In this document: piece by piece, positions 36,005 to 44,493 of the stretch
How the letters are laid out: every line of letters starts with the position of its first letter
How positions within the stretch are numbered: position 1 is the stretch's first letter
Source of the DNA: Roseomonas sp. CECT 9278
Lineage (GTDB): Bacteria > Pseudomonadota > Alphaproteobacteria > Acetobacterales > Acetobacteraceae
DNA: 64,000 nt
Direction: 5' to 3'
NCBI RefSeq assembly: GCF_918698155.1
Contig: NZ_CAKKLX010000018.1
Span: 26,865 to 90,864 of the forward strand
Notes under the pieces: generated by a model
The model's database searches: none
What the model was told of the DNA's origin: nothing
What the model saw: only the letters and a program-made list of their open reading frames with translations
Made by a program: the position numbers and the translations under genes

Positions 36005-37831
36005 TCAGTTCAACGCCGCGCGCCGCCCAGCCGCGCCCGTGCCGACCCCGGCAGCGTTGAACGGCGGAAACGCGCCGCGCGCCAGCGCCTCCAGGCTCGG
36101 CGCCGGCAGCCCCAGGCGCGAGGCATAGATCCACGAATACGCCAGCACGCGCTGCACATGCAGCCGCGTCTCCTCGACCGGGATCGCCTCGATGAACAGG
36201 AAGGGGTCGTCGCGGTGGCGCGCCGCCGGCAGCCAGCGCGCCAGGTTGCCCGGGCCGGCATTGTAGGCCGCCAACAGCCGGATCAGGTCGCCCTGCACCG
36301 CCTCGTGCGATGCCAGGTACAGCAGATACCGCTGGCCGATCTCGAGCGACAGCGCCGGGTCGTGCAGCCGGAGCGCGCCCTCGCCGCGGAAGGACGGGTC
36401 GTTCGCCACATAGGCCGCGGTCGCCGGCATCACCTGCAACAATCCGCGCGCGCCGGCGCGCGACACCGCCTCGGGATCGAAATTCGATTCCTGGCGCGCC
36501 AGCGCATAGAGCAGCGCCGGATCGATGCGGAAGCCCTGCGCCGGCTGCAACCGTGGCAGCGGGAAGCGCGCCAGGTCGCGCGGGCGGCCATCCGCTCCCT
36601 GCGCCAACCCCGCGAGCTGCGCGCCCAGATGCGTCATGCCCTCGCGCCCCGCCACGCCGAGCATCGCGCGCAGCAGCACCGCATTGCCGCGCGCGGCGGG
36701 CCACAGCGCGCGCAGCTCAGCCTCGGCGCGCGCCTGCTGGCCGACCTGCATCAGCGCCAGCGCACGCCAGCCGCCCGCGGTCTCCATCAGCGCCGCCGCG
36801 CCGGCACCCTCGGCGGCCTCGCCATGCCAGGCGAAGCCCGGCGTCAGGCCAAGCGAACGCCGCGCCAGCAACCCGTGGAAGGTGCGCGGTTCCTGCGCCG
36901 CCTGCAGCATCCAGGGCACGTGTTGCGCCGGGCGGCGGGCGCGCACCGCGGCGCGTGCGGTCCAGAAGGCGGCGGCGGCGCGGGCGGCGGCCGAGCCCCC
37001 CTCGGCGCGCGCGGCGGTCTCGAAATACGGCAGCGCGACCTCGTAGCGGCCGAGCCCCCAGGCCGCCAGGCCGGCGGCGAAGGCGGCGCGCCCGGTGCGC
37101 TCCCGCCCGCCGCGCGCGACTTCGGAGGCCATGCGGAAGGCGGCGGCGTCCTCCCCGCGGCGGAACAGCGCCAGCGCGATATCGGCGCGCAGCGCCGCCG
37201 AATAGGCCGGCGTCATGCCCCGCGTGCGGCGGATCAGCTCGAGCGCGCCGCGCGTATCGCCGGTGAAGGCGCGTTCGCGCACGGTGCGGTCCAGCGCCGG
37301 GTTGCGGGTGAAGCCGCGCGCGGCGGGCTCGCGTTCCTCGGGCACCGCCTCGCCGTCCTCGGGCAGGGCGGGCTCGACCGGGGCGGGCGGGATGGCGCTG
37401 CCCCCGGGAGCCAGCCGCACCAGCAGCGCATGGATGGCGGGCGCGTCGGGCTGGTCGGCGTGGCGCAGCAGCCAGGCGCGCAGCTCCTCAGGCCGCGGCG
37501 CGATGGCGCGGGGGCCGAGCCAGCGATCGGCCAGCACATGGCCATCGAGGCGCCGGTCGCGCAGCGCCTCGTGCTCGCGCGCGGCGGCGGCGGCATTGCC
37601 CTCGGCCTGCAACTGGAAGATGCGCACCAGGCGCGCCGCATCGGCGGCGGCGAGCGGGCGCGGCACCGCAGCCGCTCCGGCACCCGACACAGCGGCGGCT
37701 GGAACGCCCGAGGCGGTCTGGTCGGCCCGTTGCGCTGCGGCCGGAAGGGGGGTTCCGAACCAGAGCGGCGCGCCCATCGCAGCCAGGACGGCGGCGGGCG
37801 CGCGGCGGGCCATGGGGCAGATCGCACGCAT
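36005..37831 (-). CDS. slt: Soluble lytic murein transglycosylase (Slt-like)
   Basis: 608-residue periplasmic enzyme that cleaves MurNAc-GlcNAc bonds to form 1,6-anhydro ends. It has a signal peptide (MARRAPAAVLAAMGAPLWFG, then PLPAAAQ), a long alpha-superhelical U-domain of Ala-rich helical hairpins (about 60-430), and a C-terminal SLT domain. The catalytic Glu is in LYALARQESNFDPEAVSRAG, followed by GLLQVMPATA, LRLHDPALSLEIGQRYL and LAAYNAGPGN, all canonical for family 1A. The ATG is at 37829-37831. The promoter region carries an exact CtrA box and a GANTC site, which suggests cell-cycle-timed expression. The name slt is by family, not proven orthology. Confidence 0.88.
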   Translation of the reverse strand: MRAICPMARRAPAAVLAAMGAPLWFGTPLPAAAQRADQTASGVPAAAVSGAGAAAVPRPLAAADAARLVRIFQLQAEGNAAAAAREHEALRDRRLDGHVLADRWLGPRAIAPRPEELRAWLLRHADQPDAPAIHALLVRLAPGGSAIPPAPVEPALPEDGEAVPEEREPAARGFTRNPALDRTVRERAFTGDTRGALELIRRTRGMTPAYSAALRADIALALFRRGEDAAAFRMASEVARGGRERTGRAAFAAGLAAWGLGRYEVALPYFETAARAEGGSAAARAAAAFWTARAAVRARRPAQHVPWMLQAAQEPRTFHGLLARRSLGLTPGFAWHGEAAEGAGAAALMETAGGWRALALMQVGQQARAEAELRALWPAARGNAVLLRAMLGVAGREGMTHLGAQLAGLAQGADGRPRDLARFPLPRLQPAQGFRIDPALLYALARQESNFDPEAVSRAGARGLLQVMPATAAYVANDPSFRGEGALRLHDPALSLEIGQRYLLYLASHEAVQGDLIRLLAAYNAGPGNLARWLPAARHRDDPFLFIEAIPVEETRLHVQRVLAYSWIYASRLGLPAPSLEALARGAFPPFNAAGVGTGAAGRRAALN

Positions 37832-37886
37832 GGCGAGTCGCGACTAACGGGCGTTCAGCGCCGCGCGCAACGGCGATGATCGAGAT

Positions 37887-37913
37887 GAATCCCGCGAATT
37901 AAGACCAGATTAA
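37887..37913. promoter_or_regulatory. CtrA box and GANTC site upstream of slt
   Basis: TTAAGACCAGATTAA (37899-37913) is an exact TTAA-N7-TTAA CtrA site, 68 bp upstream of the transglycosylase start. A CcrM methylation site GAATC (37887-37891) lies 7 bp closer to the gene. The surrounding 30 bp are unusually AT-rich for this genome, as expected for a promoter. Confidence 0.68.
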
Positions 37914-37955
37914 TACAATCAGGTGGTTGGGACGCGCGGTGCAGACGCCGTCTGT

Positions 37956-38795
37956 TCAACCCGGCGACGGTGCCGCATCGATGGTGCGGCGCAGCAGCAG
38001 CAGGTCGGCCCAGGCGTCGCGCTTCGCCGCGGGGGTCCGCAGCAGATAGGCCGGGTGCAGCGTGGCCAGCATGGGCAGCGTGCCGATGCCCTCGACCTCG
38101 ACCTGGTGCCAGCGCCCGCGCAGCCGGGTGATGCCATCCTTGGCGCGCAGCAAGGCCTTGGCCGAGACACCGCCCAGCAGCACGACATGGCGCGGGCGCA
38201 CCAGCGCGATGTGGCGCAGCACGAAGGGCAGGAACAGCGCGATCTCGGCATCGGTCGGCGTGCGGTTGCCCGGCGGGCGCCAGGGCAGGATGTTGGTGAT
38301 GTAGACGCCGTCCTCCCGCGACAGCCCGACCGAGGCGAGCATCCGGTCCAGCAACTGGCCCGATTGCCCGACGAAGGGGCGGCCCAGGCGGTCCTCGTCG
38401 GCGCCGGGCGCCTCGCCGATCATCATCAGGCCGGCCTCGGGCGCGCCATCGGCGAAGACCAGGTTGGTCGCGGTCTCGCGCAGCGACGACCCGTCGAAGG
38501 CGGCGATGGCATCGCGCAGGGCAGCCAGGCTATCGGCAGCGGCGGCGCCGATGGCGGCACGGGCGGCCAAGGGGGCGGCGGCGTGGGCGGCCGGCACAGC
38601 CGACGCGACCGCACGCGCGGCGGGCGCGCGGGGCCCGGGGGCGGCGTTGTCGCGCAGGTCCAGGGGCGCCGGGTCCCGTGCCGGCGCGCGGGAACGATCG
38701 GGCGGCGCCTCCTCCAGCGCCTCGTCCGCTCCCCAGTCCGATTGCAGCGCGAGGGCGGCGAGCAGCGCCGCGCGGTCCTGCTCCATGCCCGCCAT
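37956..38795 (-). CDS. Uracil-DNA glycosylase family 4-like, without Fe-S cysteines
   Basis: 279 residues. The UDG-superfamily motifs are clear: [20 protein letters not shown] (motif A) and TLHPAYLLR (motif B), with [19 protein letters not shown] and [16 protein letters not shown] in the family 4 order. Family 4 enzymes normally hold a [4Fe-4S] cluster with four Cys; here I find no cysteine at all in the protein, and the positions that should read C-x2-C and KCRPP read FDGSSL and PWRPP. It therefore belongs to a cluster-free variant, as reported for some alphaproteobacteria. The first ~90 residues are Ala/Pro-rich and disordered. The ATG at 38793-38795 is preferred over a TTG at 38822. It removes uracil from DNA; divergent from the ETF-QO gene. 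Confidence 0.85.
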   Translation of the reverse strand: MAGMEQDRAALLAALALQSDWGADEALEEAPPDRSRAPARDPAPLDLRDNAAPGPRAPAARAVASAVPAAHAAAPLAARAAIGAAAADSLAALRDAIAAFDGSSLRETATNLVFADGAPEAGLMMIGEAPGADEDRLGRPFVGQSGQLLDRMLASVGLSREDGVYITNILPWRPPGNRTPTDAEIALFLPFVLRHIALVRPRHVVLLGGVSAKALLRAKDGITRLRGRWHQVEVEGIGTLPMLATLHPAYLLRTPAAKRDAWADLLLLRRTIDAAPSPG

Positions 38796-38870
38796 ATCGG
38801 CCCCGCGCGGGGTTCCGCGCAACCCGCCCTGCCGCTACATGGGGTCCGAGAATGAGAGGAACCCCCGGAC

Positions 38871-40568
38871 ATGGCCGCTGAGCGCGAGGCGATGGAGTTC
38901 GACGTGCTGATCGTGGGCGGCGGGCCGTCGGGCCTGGCGGCGGCGATCCGGCTCAAGCAGCTCGCGCCCGATGCCTCGGTCTGCCTGGTCGAAAAAGGCA
39001 GCGAGATCGGCGCGCATATCCTCTCGGGCGCGGTGCTGGAACCGCGCGCGCTCGATGAGCTGATCCCGGATTGGCGCGACGACCCGCCGGCGCTCGCGAC
39101 ACCCGCCGGCGATGACCGCTTCATGTTCCTCACGGCCACCAAGGCGTGGAAGCTGCCCACACCGCCGTCGATGAACAACCACGGCAACTACATCGTGAGC
39201 CTCGGCAATGTCTGCCGCTGGCTGGGCGCCAAGGCCGAGGCGCTGGGCGTCGAGATCTACCCGGGCTTCGCCGCCACCGAGACGATCATCGAGGACGGCC
39301 AGGTGCGCGGCGTGGTGGCCGGCGTCATGGGCATCACCCGCGATGGCGAGGAAGGCCCCAACTACCAGCCGGGCATGGAGCTGCGCGCCACCTACACGCT
39401 GTTCGGCGAAGGCTGCCGCGGCTCGCTGACCAAGAAGCTGTTCGAGACCTATAGCCTGCGCGAGGGCGTGCAGCCGCAGACCTACGGCCTCGGCATCAAG
39501 GAGCTGTGGGAGATCCCGAAGGAGAACCACACGCCCGGACTGATCTGGCACAGCACGGGCTGGCCGCTGCCGACCGACACCTATGGCGGGTCGTGGCTGT
39601 ACATGCTGGGGGAGAACCTGGTCAGCATCGGCTTCGTGGTCGGGCTGGATTATTCCAACCCCTGGCTGTCGCCCTTCGACGAATTCCAGCGCTTCAAGCA
39701 CCACCCGGCGGTGGCGGCCATGCTGGCCGGCGGCAAGCGCATCGCCTACGGCGCACGCGCGCTGAACGAGGGCGGCTTCCAGTCCATCCCGAAGCTGGTC
39801 TTCCCCGGCGGTGCGATCATCGGCGACAGCGCCGGCTTCCTGAACGTGCCCAAGATCAAGGGCACGCATACCGCGATGAAATCCGGCATGGTGGCGGCGG
39901 AGGCGATCGCCGCCGCGCTGGCCGCCGAGCCGCGCCCGCCGGTGCTGGAGGCCTACCCGGCCAACCTGCGCGCCTCCTGGGTCTGGAGCGAGCTGGAGGC
40001 CGTGCGCAACATCCGCCCCGCCTTCGCGAAGTTCGGCTTCTGGGGCGGCATGGCCTATGCGGCGCTGGACACATATGTGCTGCGCGGCAAGGCGCCGTGG
40101 ACCATGGGCCATCACGACGATCATGCGACCTTGAAGAAGGCCGCAGATGCGCCGCGCATCGACTACCCCAAGCCCGACGGCGTGCTGTCCTTCGACCGGC
40201 TGTCCTCGGTGTTCCTGTCGAACACCAACCACGAGGAAGACCAGCCCGCGCACCTGAAGCTGCGCGACCCGTCGCGCTGGAAGGGCGTGAATTTCGACAG
40301 CTTCGCCAGCCCCGAGAGCCGGTATTGCCCGGCCGCCGTGTACGAGGCGGTCGGCCCCGCCGCCGATGTCCTGCTGCGCGGCACCCCGGACGCGCAGGCG
40401 ACCGGCGCGGGGGCGGAGGTCGAGGCCGGCACGCCGGCCGCGCGCCTGGTGATCAACGCGCAGAACTGCGTCCACTGCAAAACCTGCGACATCAAGGACC
40501 CGACGCAGAACATCGACTGGTGCACGCCCGAGGGTGCCGGCGGGCCGAACTACATCGGCGGCATGTGA
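38871..40568 (+). CDS. Electron transfer flavoprotein-ubiquinone oxidoreductase
   Basis: 565 residues, membrane-associated enzyme passing electrons from ETF (fatty-acid and amino-acid oxidation) to ubiquinone. FAD-binding VLIVGGGPSGLAAAIRLKQ is at the start, then FLTATKAWKLPTPPSMNNHG, LFGEGCRGSLTKKL and PGGAIIGDSAGFLNVPKIKG, all characteristic of ETF-QO. The C-terminal ferredoxin-like part has CVHCKTCDIKDPTQNIDWC for the [4Fe-4S] cluster and ends in the family-typical GGPNYIGGM. The length is the family standard. The ATG at 38871 follows GAGAGGA. No etfAB genes are in the window. Confidence 0.95.
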   Translation: MAAEREAMEFDVLIVGGGPSGLAAAIRLKQLAPDASVCLVEKGSEIGAHILSGAVLEPRALDELIPDWRDDPPALATPAGDDRFMFLTATKAWKLPTPPSMNNHGNYIVSLGNVCRWLGAKAEALGVEIYPGFAATETIIEDGQVRGVVAGVMGITRDGEEGPNYQPGMELRATYTLFGEGCRGSLTKKLFETYSLREGVQPQTYGLGIKELWEIPKENHTPGLIWHSTGWPLPTDTYGGSWLYMLGENLVSIGFVVGLDYSNPWLSPFDEFQRFKHHPAVAAMLAGGKRIAYGARALNEGGFQSIPKLVFPGGAIIGDSAGFLNVPKIKGTHTAMKSGMVAAEAIAAALAAEPRPPVLEAYPANLRASWVWSELEAVRNIRPAFAKFGFWGGMAYAALDTYVLRGKAPWTMGHHDDHATLKKAADAPRIDYPKPDGVLSFDRLSSVFLSNTNHEEDQPAHLKLRDPSRWKGVNFDSFASPESRYCPAAVYEAVGPAADVLLRGTPDAQATGAGAEVEAGTPAARLVINAQNCVHCKTCDIKDPTQNIDWCTPEGAGGPNYIGGM

Positions 40569-40587
40569 CGCCGCCGGCGCGCGCGGC

Positions 40588-40815
40588 ATGACCACCGGGA
40601 CACCGCCGCCCCCGCATCCGGTGCTGGGCGTGCTGCGCGCGGGCGTGCTGCTCGGCCTTGGCTGGGTGGCGGCGGCGGGGCTGGCCTGGGAAGCCTTCGG
40701 CGTGCCCTGGGCGGCGCTGATCCTGGTGGCCTGGCTGCTGCTGCTGCGCCGCTTCCACGGCGCGGTGCAGGCGCTGGCGGTGGCCATCCGCGCGGAGATC
40801 GCCGCGCGGCGCTGA
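40588..40815 (+). CDS. Small hypothetical membrane protein
   Basis: 75 residues, 19 bp after the ETF-QO stop and probably on the same transcript. It has a short Pro-rich start (TTGTPPPPHPVLGVLRAG), two closely spaced hydrophobic stretches (about 18-35 and 40-53), then a basic tail (LRRFHGAVQALAVAIRAEIA). No family recognised. The ribosome site is weak, so coding status is plausible rather than proven. Confidence 0.5.
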   Translation: MTTGTPPPPHPVLGVLRAGVLLGLGWVAAAGLAWEAFGVPWAALILVAWLLLLRRFHGAVQALAVAIRAEIAARR

Positions 40816-40938
40816 CCCCGGCGCGCCACCCATCCGACCGGTCGTCGGCCGCGCGGGCGATAGGCACCACGCCCCCCGCCCATGCCCTGCGTCCCGCAGG
40901 CGCCGGCGGATCGCCCCTGCTGGCGTCGCCGCACGGCG

Positions 40939-40954
40939 TGTGACCTGCATCACA
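40939..40954. promoter_or_regulatory. CRP/FNR-family operator-like palindrome
   Basis: TGTGACCTGCATCACA matches the CRP consensus TGTGA-N6-TCACA in all ten conserved positions. It lies in a 353-bp gap (40816-41168), 215 bp upstream of the aspartoacylase-like gene; a -10-like TATAGA occurs at about 41055. Which CRP/FNR paralogue would bind is unknown. The rest of the gap holds no gene I can support. Confidence 0.5.
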
Positions 40955-41168
40955 GCGCAGCGGATCGGCCCCGCAGCGCCGCCGGGATCGTGCCGTTTCG
41001 CATCGCCGCCGCCCGCCGCGCCGCCGGCCCCGGATGGACGACACCCACGACCTGTATAGACTGCAACCATGAGCCGCAGACGGGGGGCGAGTGTGCGTGA
41101 CGCGGGAGACGCGGCGGACCGATGGTCCCGCCCGGCCTCGCGCCGCATCACCGCCGGGGTCGCGCGCC

Positions 41169-42140
41169 ATGCATGACATCCCGGGGCCTGGGCGATCGGC
41201 GGCGCGGCCGCCCGACGTGCCGGTGAACATCGCGAAGCCGGACCTGCGGCGCTGGCTGCCGGGCAATTGCGGCATCCCCGGCGCCTGGTCCTTCGCGGCC
41301 GAGGCCCCCGGCCCGCATGTCGCCCTCACCGCCATCGTCCATGGCAACGAGATCGCCGGCGCCGTGGTGCTCGACCGCCTGCTGCGGCGCGAGCTGCGCC
41401 CGGCGCGCGGGCGGCTGTCGCTGGTGTTCTGCAACCTCGAGGCCTTCGCCCGCTTCGATGCCGCCGACCCGACCGCGACACGCTTCCTCGACGAGGACAT
41501 GAACCGCATCTGGTCCGCGGCCGAGCTCGACGGCCCCCGGCGATCGGCCGAGCTGCGCCGGGCGCGCGAATTGCGCCCGCTGTTCGACAGCGTGGACATC
41601 CTCGCCGACCTGCATTCGATGCTCTGGCAATCCGACCCGCTGATCCTGGCGGGCGAGACCGACAAGGCGGCGCGGCTCGGCCTCGCGGTCCGCGTGCCGC
41701 AGACCGTGGTGGCCGATGCCGGGCATGTCGGCGGGCGCCGGCTGATCGACTATGCGCGCTTCGCCGCGCCGGACACCGCCGCCGCCGCCGTGCTGATCGA
41801 AGCCGGCGACCATTGGGAAGCCGCGACGGTGGCCCGGATGGAGGAGGCCTGCGAGCGCCTGCTGCACCTGGCCGGCCTGGCGGCGCCGCGCGCGCCGCTG
41901 CCGGTCGTGCCGTCGTCGCGCCTGGCGCGCGTCAGCCGCACCATCACTGCCGCGACGCGGTCCTTCGCCTTCCTGCGCGACTTCCGCGGCGGCGAGGTGA
42001 TCCCGCGCGCCAATACGCTGATCGCGCTGGATGGCGATGCCGAGATCCGCACGCCGCATGATGATTGCCTGATGGTCATGCCGACGCCGATGGTCCCGCG
42101 CGGCCATACCGCGGTGCGCCTCGCGCGGTTCGTGGAGTAG
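41169..42140 (+). CDS. Succinylglutamate desuccinylase/aspartoacylase-family hydrolase
   Basis: 323-residue zinc carboxypeptidase-fold protein. The first zinc motif is IVHGNEIAGAVVLDRLL (H-G-N-E), the third ligand is in ILADLHSMLWQSDPL, the substrate-binding MNRIW is in FLDEDMNRIW, and the general base is within VLIEAGDHWE. These place it in the AstE/AspA family, which deacylates N-acyl amino acids. The start ATG at 41169 (MHDIPGPG) was chosen; an upstream in-frame start would add 26 residues of unlikely sequence. A perfect CRP-like palindrome lies upstream. The C-terminal ~80 residues form the small beta domain usual in the family. Substrate unknown. Confidence 0.85.
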   Translation: MHDIPGPGRSAARPPDVPVNIAKPDLRRWLPGNCGIPGAWSFAAEAPGPHVALTAIVHGNEIAGAVVLDRLLRRELRPARGRLSLVFCNLEAFARFDAADPTATRFLDEDMNRIWSAAELDGPRRSAELRRARELRPLFDSVDILADLHSMLWQSDPLILAGETDKAARLGLAVRVPQTVVADAGHVGGRRLIDYARFAAPDTAAAAVLIEAGDHWEAATVARMEEACERLLHLAGLAAPRAPLPVVPSSRLARVSRTITAATRSFAFLRDFRGGEVIPRANTLIALDGDAEIRTPHDDCLMVMPTPMVPRGHTAVRLARFVE

Positions 42141-42479
42141 TTTTTCCTTCGCCCGCATGCGCCGGGCGCGGAGTCTTTCTGTGCCCTCAAGCGCCGGGCG
42201 CGGCCATCCGGCCGCTTGGCTGCGCGCCCTGCACTGGCGCGCCCGGCGCGGCTGACGGTCTGGGCGCGGTCGCGCCGTGCGCTCCCGGATCGCGGTAGTG
42301 CCGCCATCCGCAATCTCCCGTGGCAGGGCGCGCACCGTGCGCGCCCGGCTCGCGGCTCGGCCTCGATCCGGTGTTTCGCGTGCCCGCGCGCGCGGTGCCC
42401 CGACCCTCCGTGGGGGGTTGCGCTATGCCGCGCGGCGCGCTTGCGTGGCGCCCATCCGAATACCCTGGGGAAACGCGCC
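42141..42479. other. Intergenic region upstream of the FAH-family gene
   Basis: 339 bp with no supported gene. It begins with TTTTTCCTTC right after the stop, then a hairpin region and family B copy 3, then GC-rich sequence to the GGGGAAA ribosome site at about 42468. Confidence 0.5.
42184..42310 (+). repeat. Dispersed GC-rich repeat family B, copy 3
   Basis: Plus-strand orientation: GCCCTCAAGCGCCGGGCGCG, then CCATCCGGCCGCTTGGCTG, CCTGCACTGGCGCG and GGGCGCGGTCGCGCCGTGCG ending CTCCCGGATCGCGG. About 80% identical by eye to the reverse complement of copy 5. It lies downstream of the aspartoacylase-like gene, in its direction. Confidence 0.75.
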
Positions 42480-43370
42480 ATGGCCGCCTTGAAGCTCATC
42501 ACCTTTGCCGATGCCGGGGGCAGCCGCGCCGGCGTGCTGCTGGATGGCGCGCGCGTGCTCGACCTCGGCCGCGCCATGCCGCCGGCGCGCGACATGCTGG
42601 CGCTGATCGATGCGGGGCCGGGCGCGCTCGATGCCGTGCGCGCGCTGGCCGCCAACCCGCCGGCGGGCAGCGTGCTGCCGCTCGCCGCCGTCGCGTTGCA
42701 GGCGCCGATCCCGCGGCCGCGCCGCAACGTCTTCTGCGTCGGGCGCAACTACATGGACCATGTGGCGGAAGGCGACCGCACGCGCGGCATCACGCAGTCC
42801 GAGGTGCCGAAATTCCCGCAATTCTTCACCAAGGCGCCCGAGACCGTCATTGCGCCGGGCGCGCTGGTGCCCTCGCACACGGGCGTCACGGAATGGCTCG
42901 ACTACGAGGTCGAGCTGGTCGCGGTGATCGGCACCGCCGGGCGGAACATCCCGAAGGAGAAGGCGCTCGACCACGTCTTCGGCTGGACCATCGGCAACGA
43001 CGTGACCGGGCGCGAATTGCAGCGCCGGCACGGCCAGTGGTTCAAGGGCAAGTCGCTCGACCGGTCCTGCCCGCTCGGCCCCGTCATCGTGCCGGCGGCG
43101 GACCTCGATGCCTCGGACCTCGCGATCGGGCTGAAGCTGAACGGCGAACAGCGGCAGTCGAGCCGCACGTCCAAGATGATCTTCGACGTGAAGGACATCA
43201 TCCACCAGCTGTCGTCGGGCTTCACGCTGCTGCCGGGCGACGTGATCCTGACCGGCACGCCCGAGGGCGTGGGCTACGCGATGGTGCCGCCGCAGACCAT
43301 GAAGACCGGCGACGTGATGGAACTGACCATCGAGGGCATCGGCACGCTGACCAACGCGGTCGGCGACTGA
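42480..43370 (+). CDS. Fumarylacetoacetate hydrolase-family protein
   Basis: 296 residues. The FAH fold is clear from NVFCVGRNYMDHVAEGDRT, KFPQFFTKAPETVIAPG, WLDYEVELVAVIGTAGRNIP (metal ligands in D-Y-E-V-E-L), AFGWTIGNDVTGRELQRRHG-type sequence near residue 180, KSLDRSCPLGPVIV and VILTGTPEGVGYA. Such enzymes are hydrolases, decarboxylases or isomerases of beta-keto acids in aromatic or sugar-acid catabolism; the exact reaction is not readable. The ATG at 42480 follows CTGGGGAAA. It stands between two family B repeats and converges on the TRAP-binding protein gene. Cytoplasmic. Confidence 0.9.
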   Translation: MAALKLITFADAGGSRAGVLLDGARVLDLGRAMPPARDMLALIDAGPGALDAVRALAANPPAGSVLPLAAVALQAPIPRPRRNVFCVGRNYMDHVAEGDRTRGITQSEVPKFPQFFTKAPETVIAPGALVPSHTGVTEWLDYEVELVAVIGTAGRNIPKEKALDHVFGWTIGNDVTGRELQRRHGQWFKGKSLDRSCPLGPVIVPAADLDASDLAIGLKLNGEQRQSSRTSKMIFDVKDIIHQLSSGFTLLPGDVILTGTPEGVGYAMVPPQTMKTGDVMELTIEGIGTLTNAVGD

Positions 43371-43424
43371 CAGCGCGAAGGCAACCCGGCCCGATGCCCC
43401 GCATCGGGCCGCGAGCGCGAAGCG

Positions 43425-43525
43425 CGATCGCGCCCGGCCCATCAGTCGCCCCCGGCGCACCAGTGCACGGCGCGAAGGCAAGGCGGCCGGATGGCCGCCA
43501 CCCGCCGTTTGAGGGACAAAGAATA
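43425..43525 (-). repeat. Dispersed GC-rich repeat family B, copy 4
   Basis: On the minus strand: TTCTTTGTCCCTCAAACGGC, GGGTGGCGGCCATCCGGCCG and CCTTGCCTTCGCGCCGTGCA, ending near GGGCGCGATCGCGC. It begins a few bases after the dctP-like stop (43528) in the direction of that gene. Confidence 0.75.
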
Positions 43526-43527
43526 AC

Positions 43528-44493
43528 TCAGCCGCGGTACGCGGCGAGGATCGCGCGCCCGGCCTCGCCGGCCTGCGCCTCCCAGGCGGTGACCGCGCCG
43601 GCGGCGGCCGTGCGCAGCGCGGCGCGCAGTGCCGCGTCGGGCTCGTGGATCGCCACCTGGTTGTCCCGCATGACCTGGCGATTGGCGGCGAGCCGCCCTT
43701 CGATGGCCTGCCATTGCCGCGCCTCGGTATCCGCGCCGGCCGCGCGCACCGCCTGCTGTTGCGCGGGTGTCAGCGCCGCCAGCGCCGTGCGCGCGGCAAA
43801 TCCCAGCGACAGCGGCCAGGCGTAGTTGAGCTCGGTGAAATGGGGCAGCCAGCGCCACAGCCGCCGCCCCGCCCCGCCATCGCCCGAGGACAGCACGGCA
43901 TCGAGCGTGCCGGCCGCCAGGCGCGCATCCACCTCGGCGAAGGACAGCACCTCGGCCACCGCGCCGGCGGCGCGCAGCACCGCGGTGCCGGTGGCGTCAT
44001 AGGTGCGCACGCGCAGGCCGCGCAGGTCCTCGGGCGTGCGGACCGGGCGATTGGTCCACAGGCCGGAGGGCGGCCAGGGCGTGGTCCACAGCAGCACCGC
44101 GCCGCGCGATTCCAGTGTCGTGACATAGCGCGGCCGCGCAAGGTCACGCAGCCGCGCGGCATCGGCATGCGAGCCGGTCAGGAAGGGCAGCGAGGAGAGC
44201 AGGAAGATCGGATCGACCGCGCCCATGGCGCCAGTGAAGGAATCGACCGCGGCGAAGCGCCCGGCCGCCAGCACATCGAGCGCCGCGGCCGAACGATAGC
44301 CATCGGGCGCGCCCGCCGCCGCGCTGGCCGGCACGCCGCGCGCGGTGGCGGCGGCCGCGAAATGCACGACGCCCTCCCCGGGGATCGAGGTCGCGGGGTA
44401 TTCGGTGGCGACCGTCCAGCCGGGCGCCTGCGCCCGGGCGCTGCCGAAGGCCAGCGCGGGGGCGGCGAGGATGACGCGACGGTACAGGGTCAT
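43528..44493 (-). CDS. TRAP transporter solute-binding protein (DctP-type)
   Basis: 321 residues with a short signal peptide (YRRVILAAPALAFGSARA) and the periplasmic DctP fold: GWTVATEYPATSIPGEGV at the start, DPIFLLSSLPFLTGSHADA, the ligand-contact region LWTNRPVRTPEDLRGLRVRT (with the conserved Arg) and LSFAEVDARLAAGTLDAVLS. It would bind an organic acid for a TRAP importer, but no DctQ or DctM gene is in the window. Its first four bases overlap the stop of the NeuD-like gene, so the two are co-translated, an unusual pair. Ligand unknown. Confidence 0.85.
   Translation of the reverse strand: MTLYRRVILAAPALAFGSARAQAPGWTVATEYPATSIPGEGVVHFAAAATARGVPASAAAGAPDGYRSAAALDVLAAGRFAAVDSFTGAMGAVDPIFLLSSLPFLTGSHADAARLRDLARPRYVTTLESRGAVLLWTTPWPPSGLWTNRPVRTPEDLRGLRVRTYDATGTAVLRAAGAVAEVLSFAEVDARLAAGTLDAVLSSGDGGAGRRLWRWLPHFTELNYAWPLSLGFAARTALAALTPAQQQAVRAAGADTEARQWQAIEGRLAANRQVMRDNQVAIHEPDAALRAALRTAAAGAVTAWEAQAGEAGRAILAAYRG

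Noticed and set aside
38835..40934. Long minus-strand frame opposite the ETF-QO gene
   Set aside because: Antisense shadow with His/Arg/Ala composition; no domain.
41069..41175. A 34-codon ORF overlapping the start of the aspartoacylase-like gene
   Set aside because: Arg-rich, weak ribosome site, stop falls just past the next ATG; could be a leader peptide but evidence is too thin to annotate.
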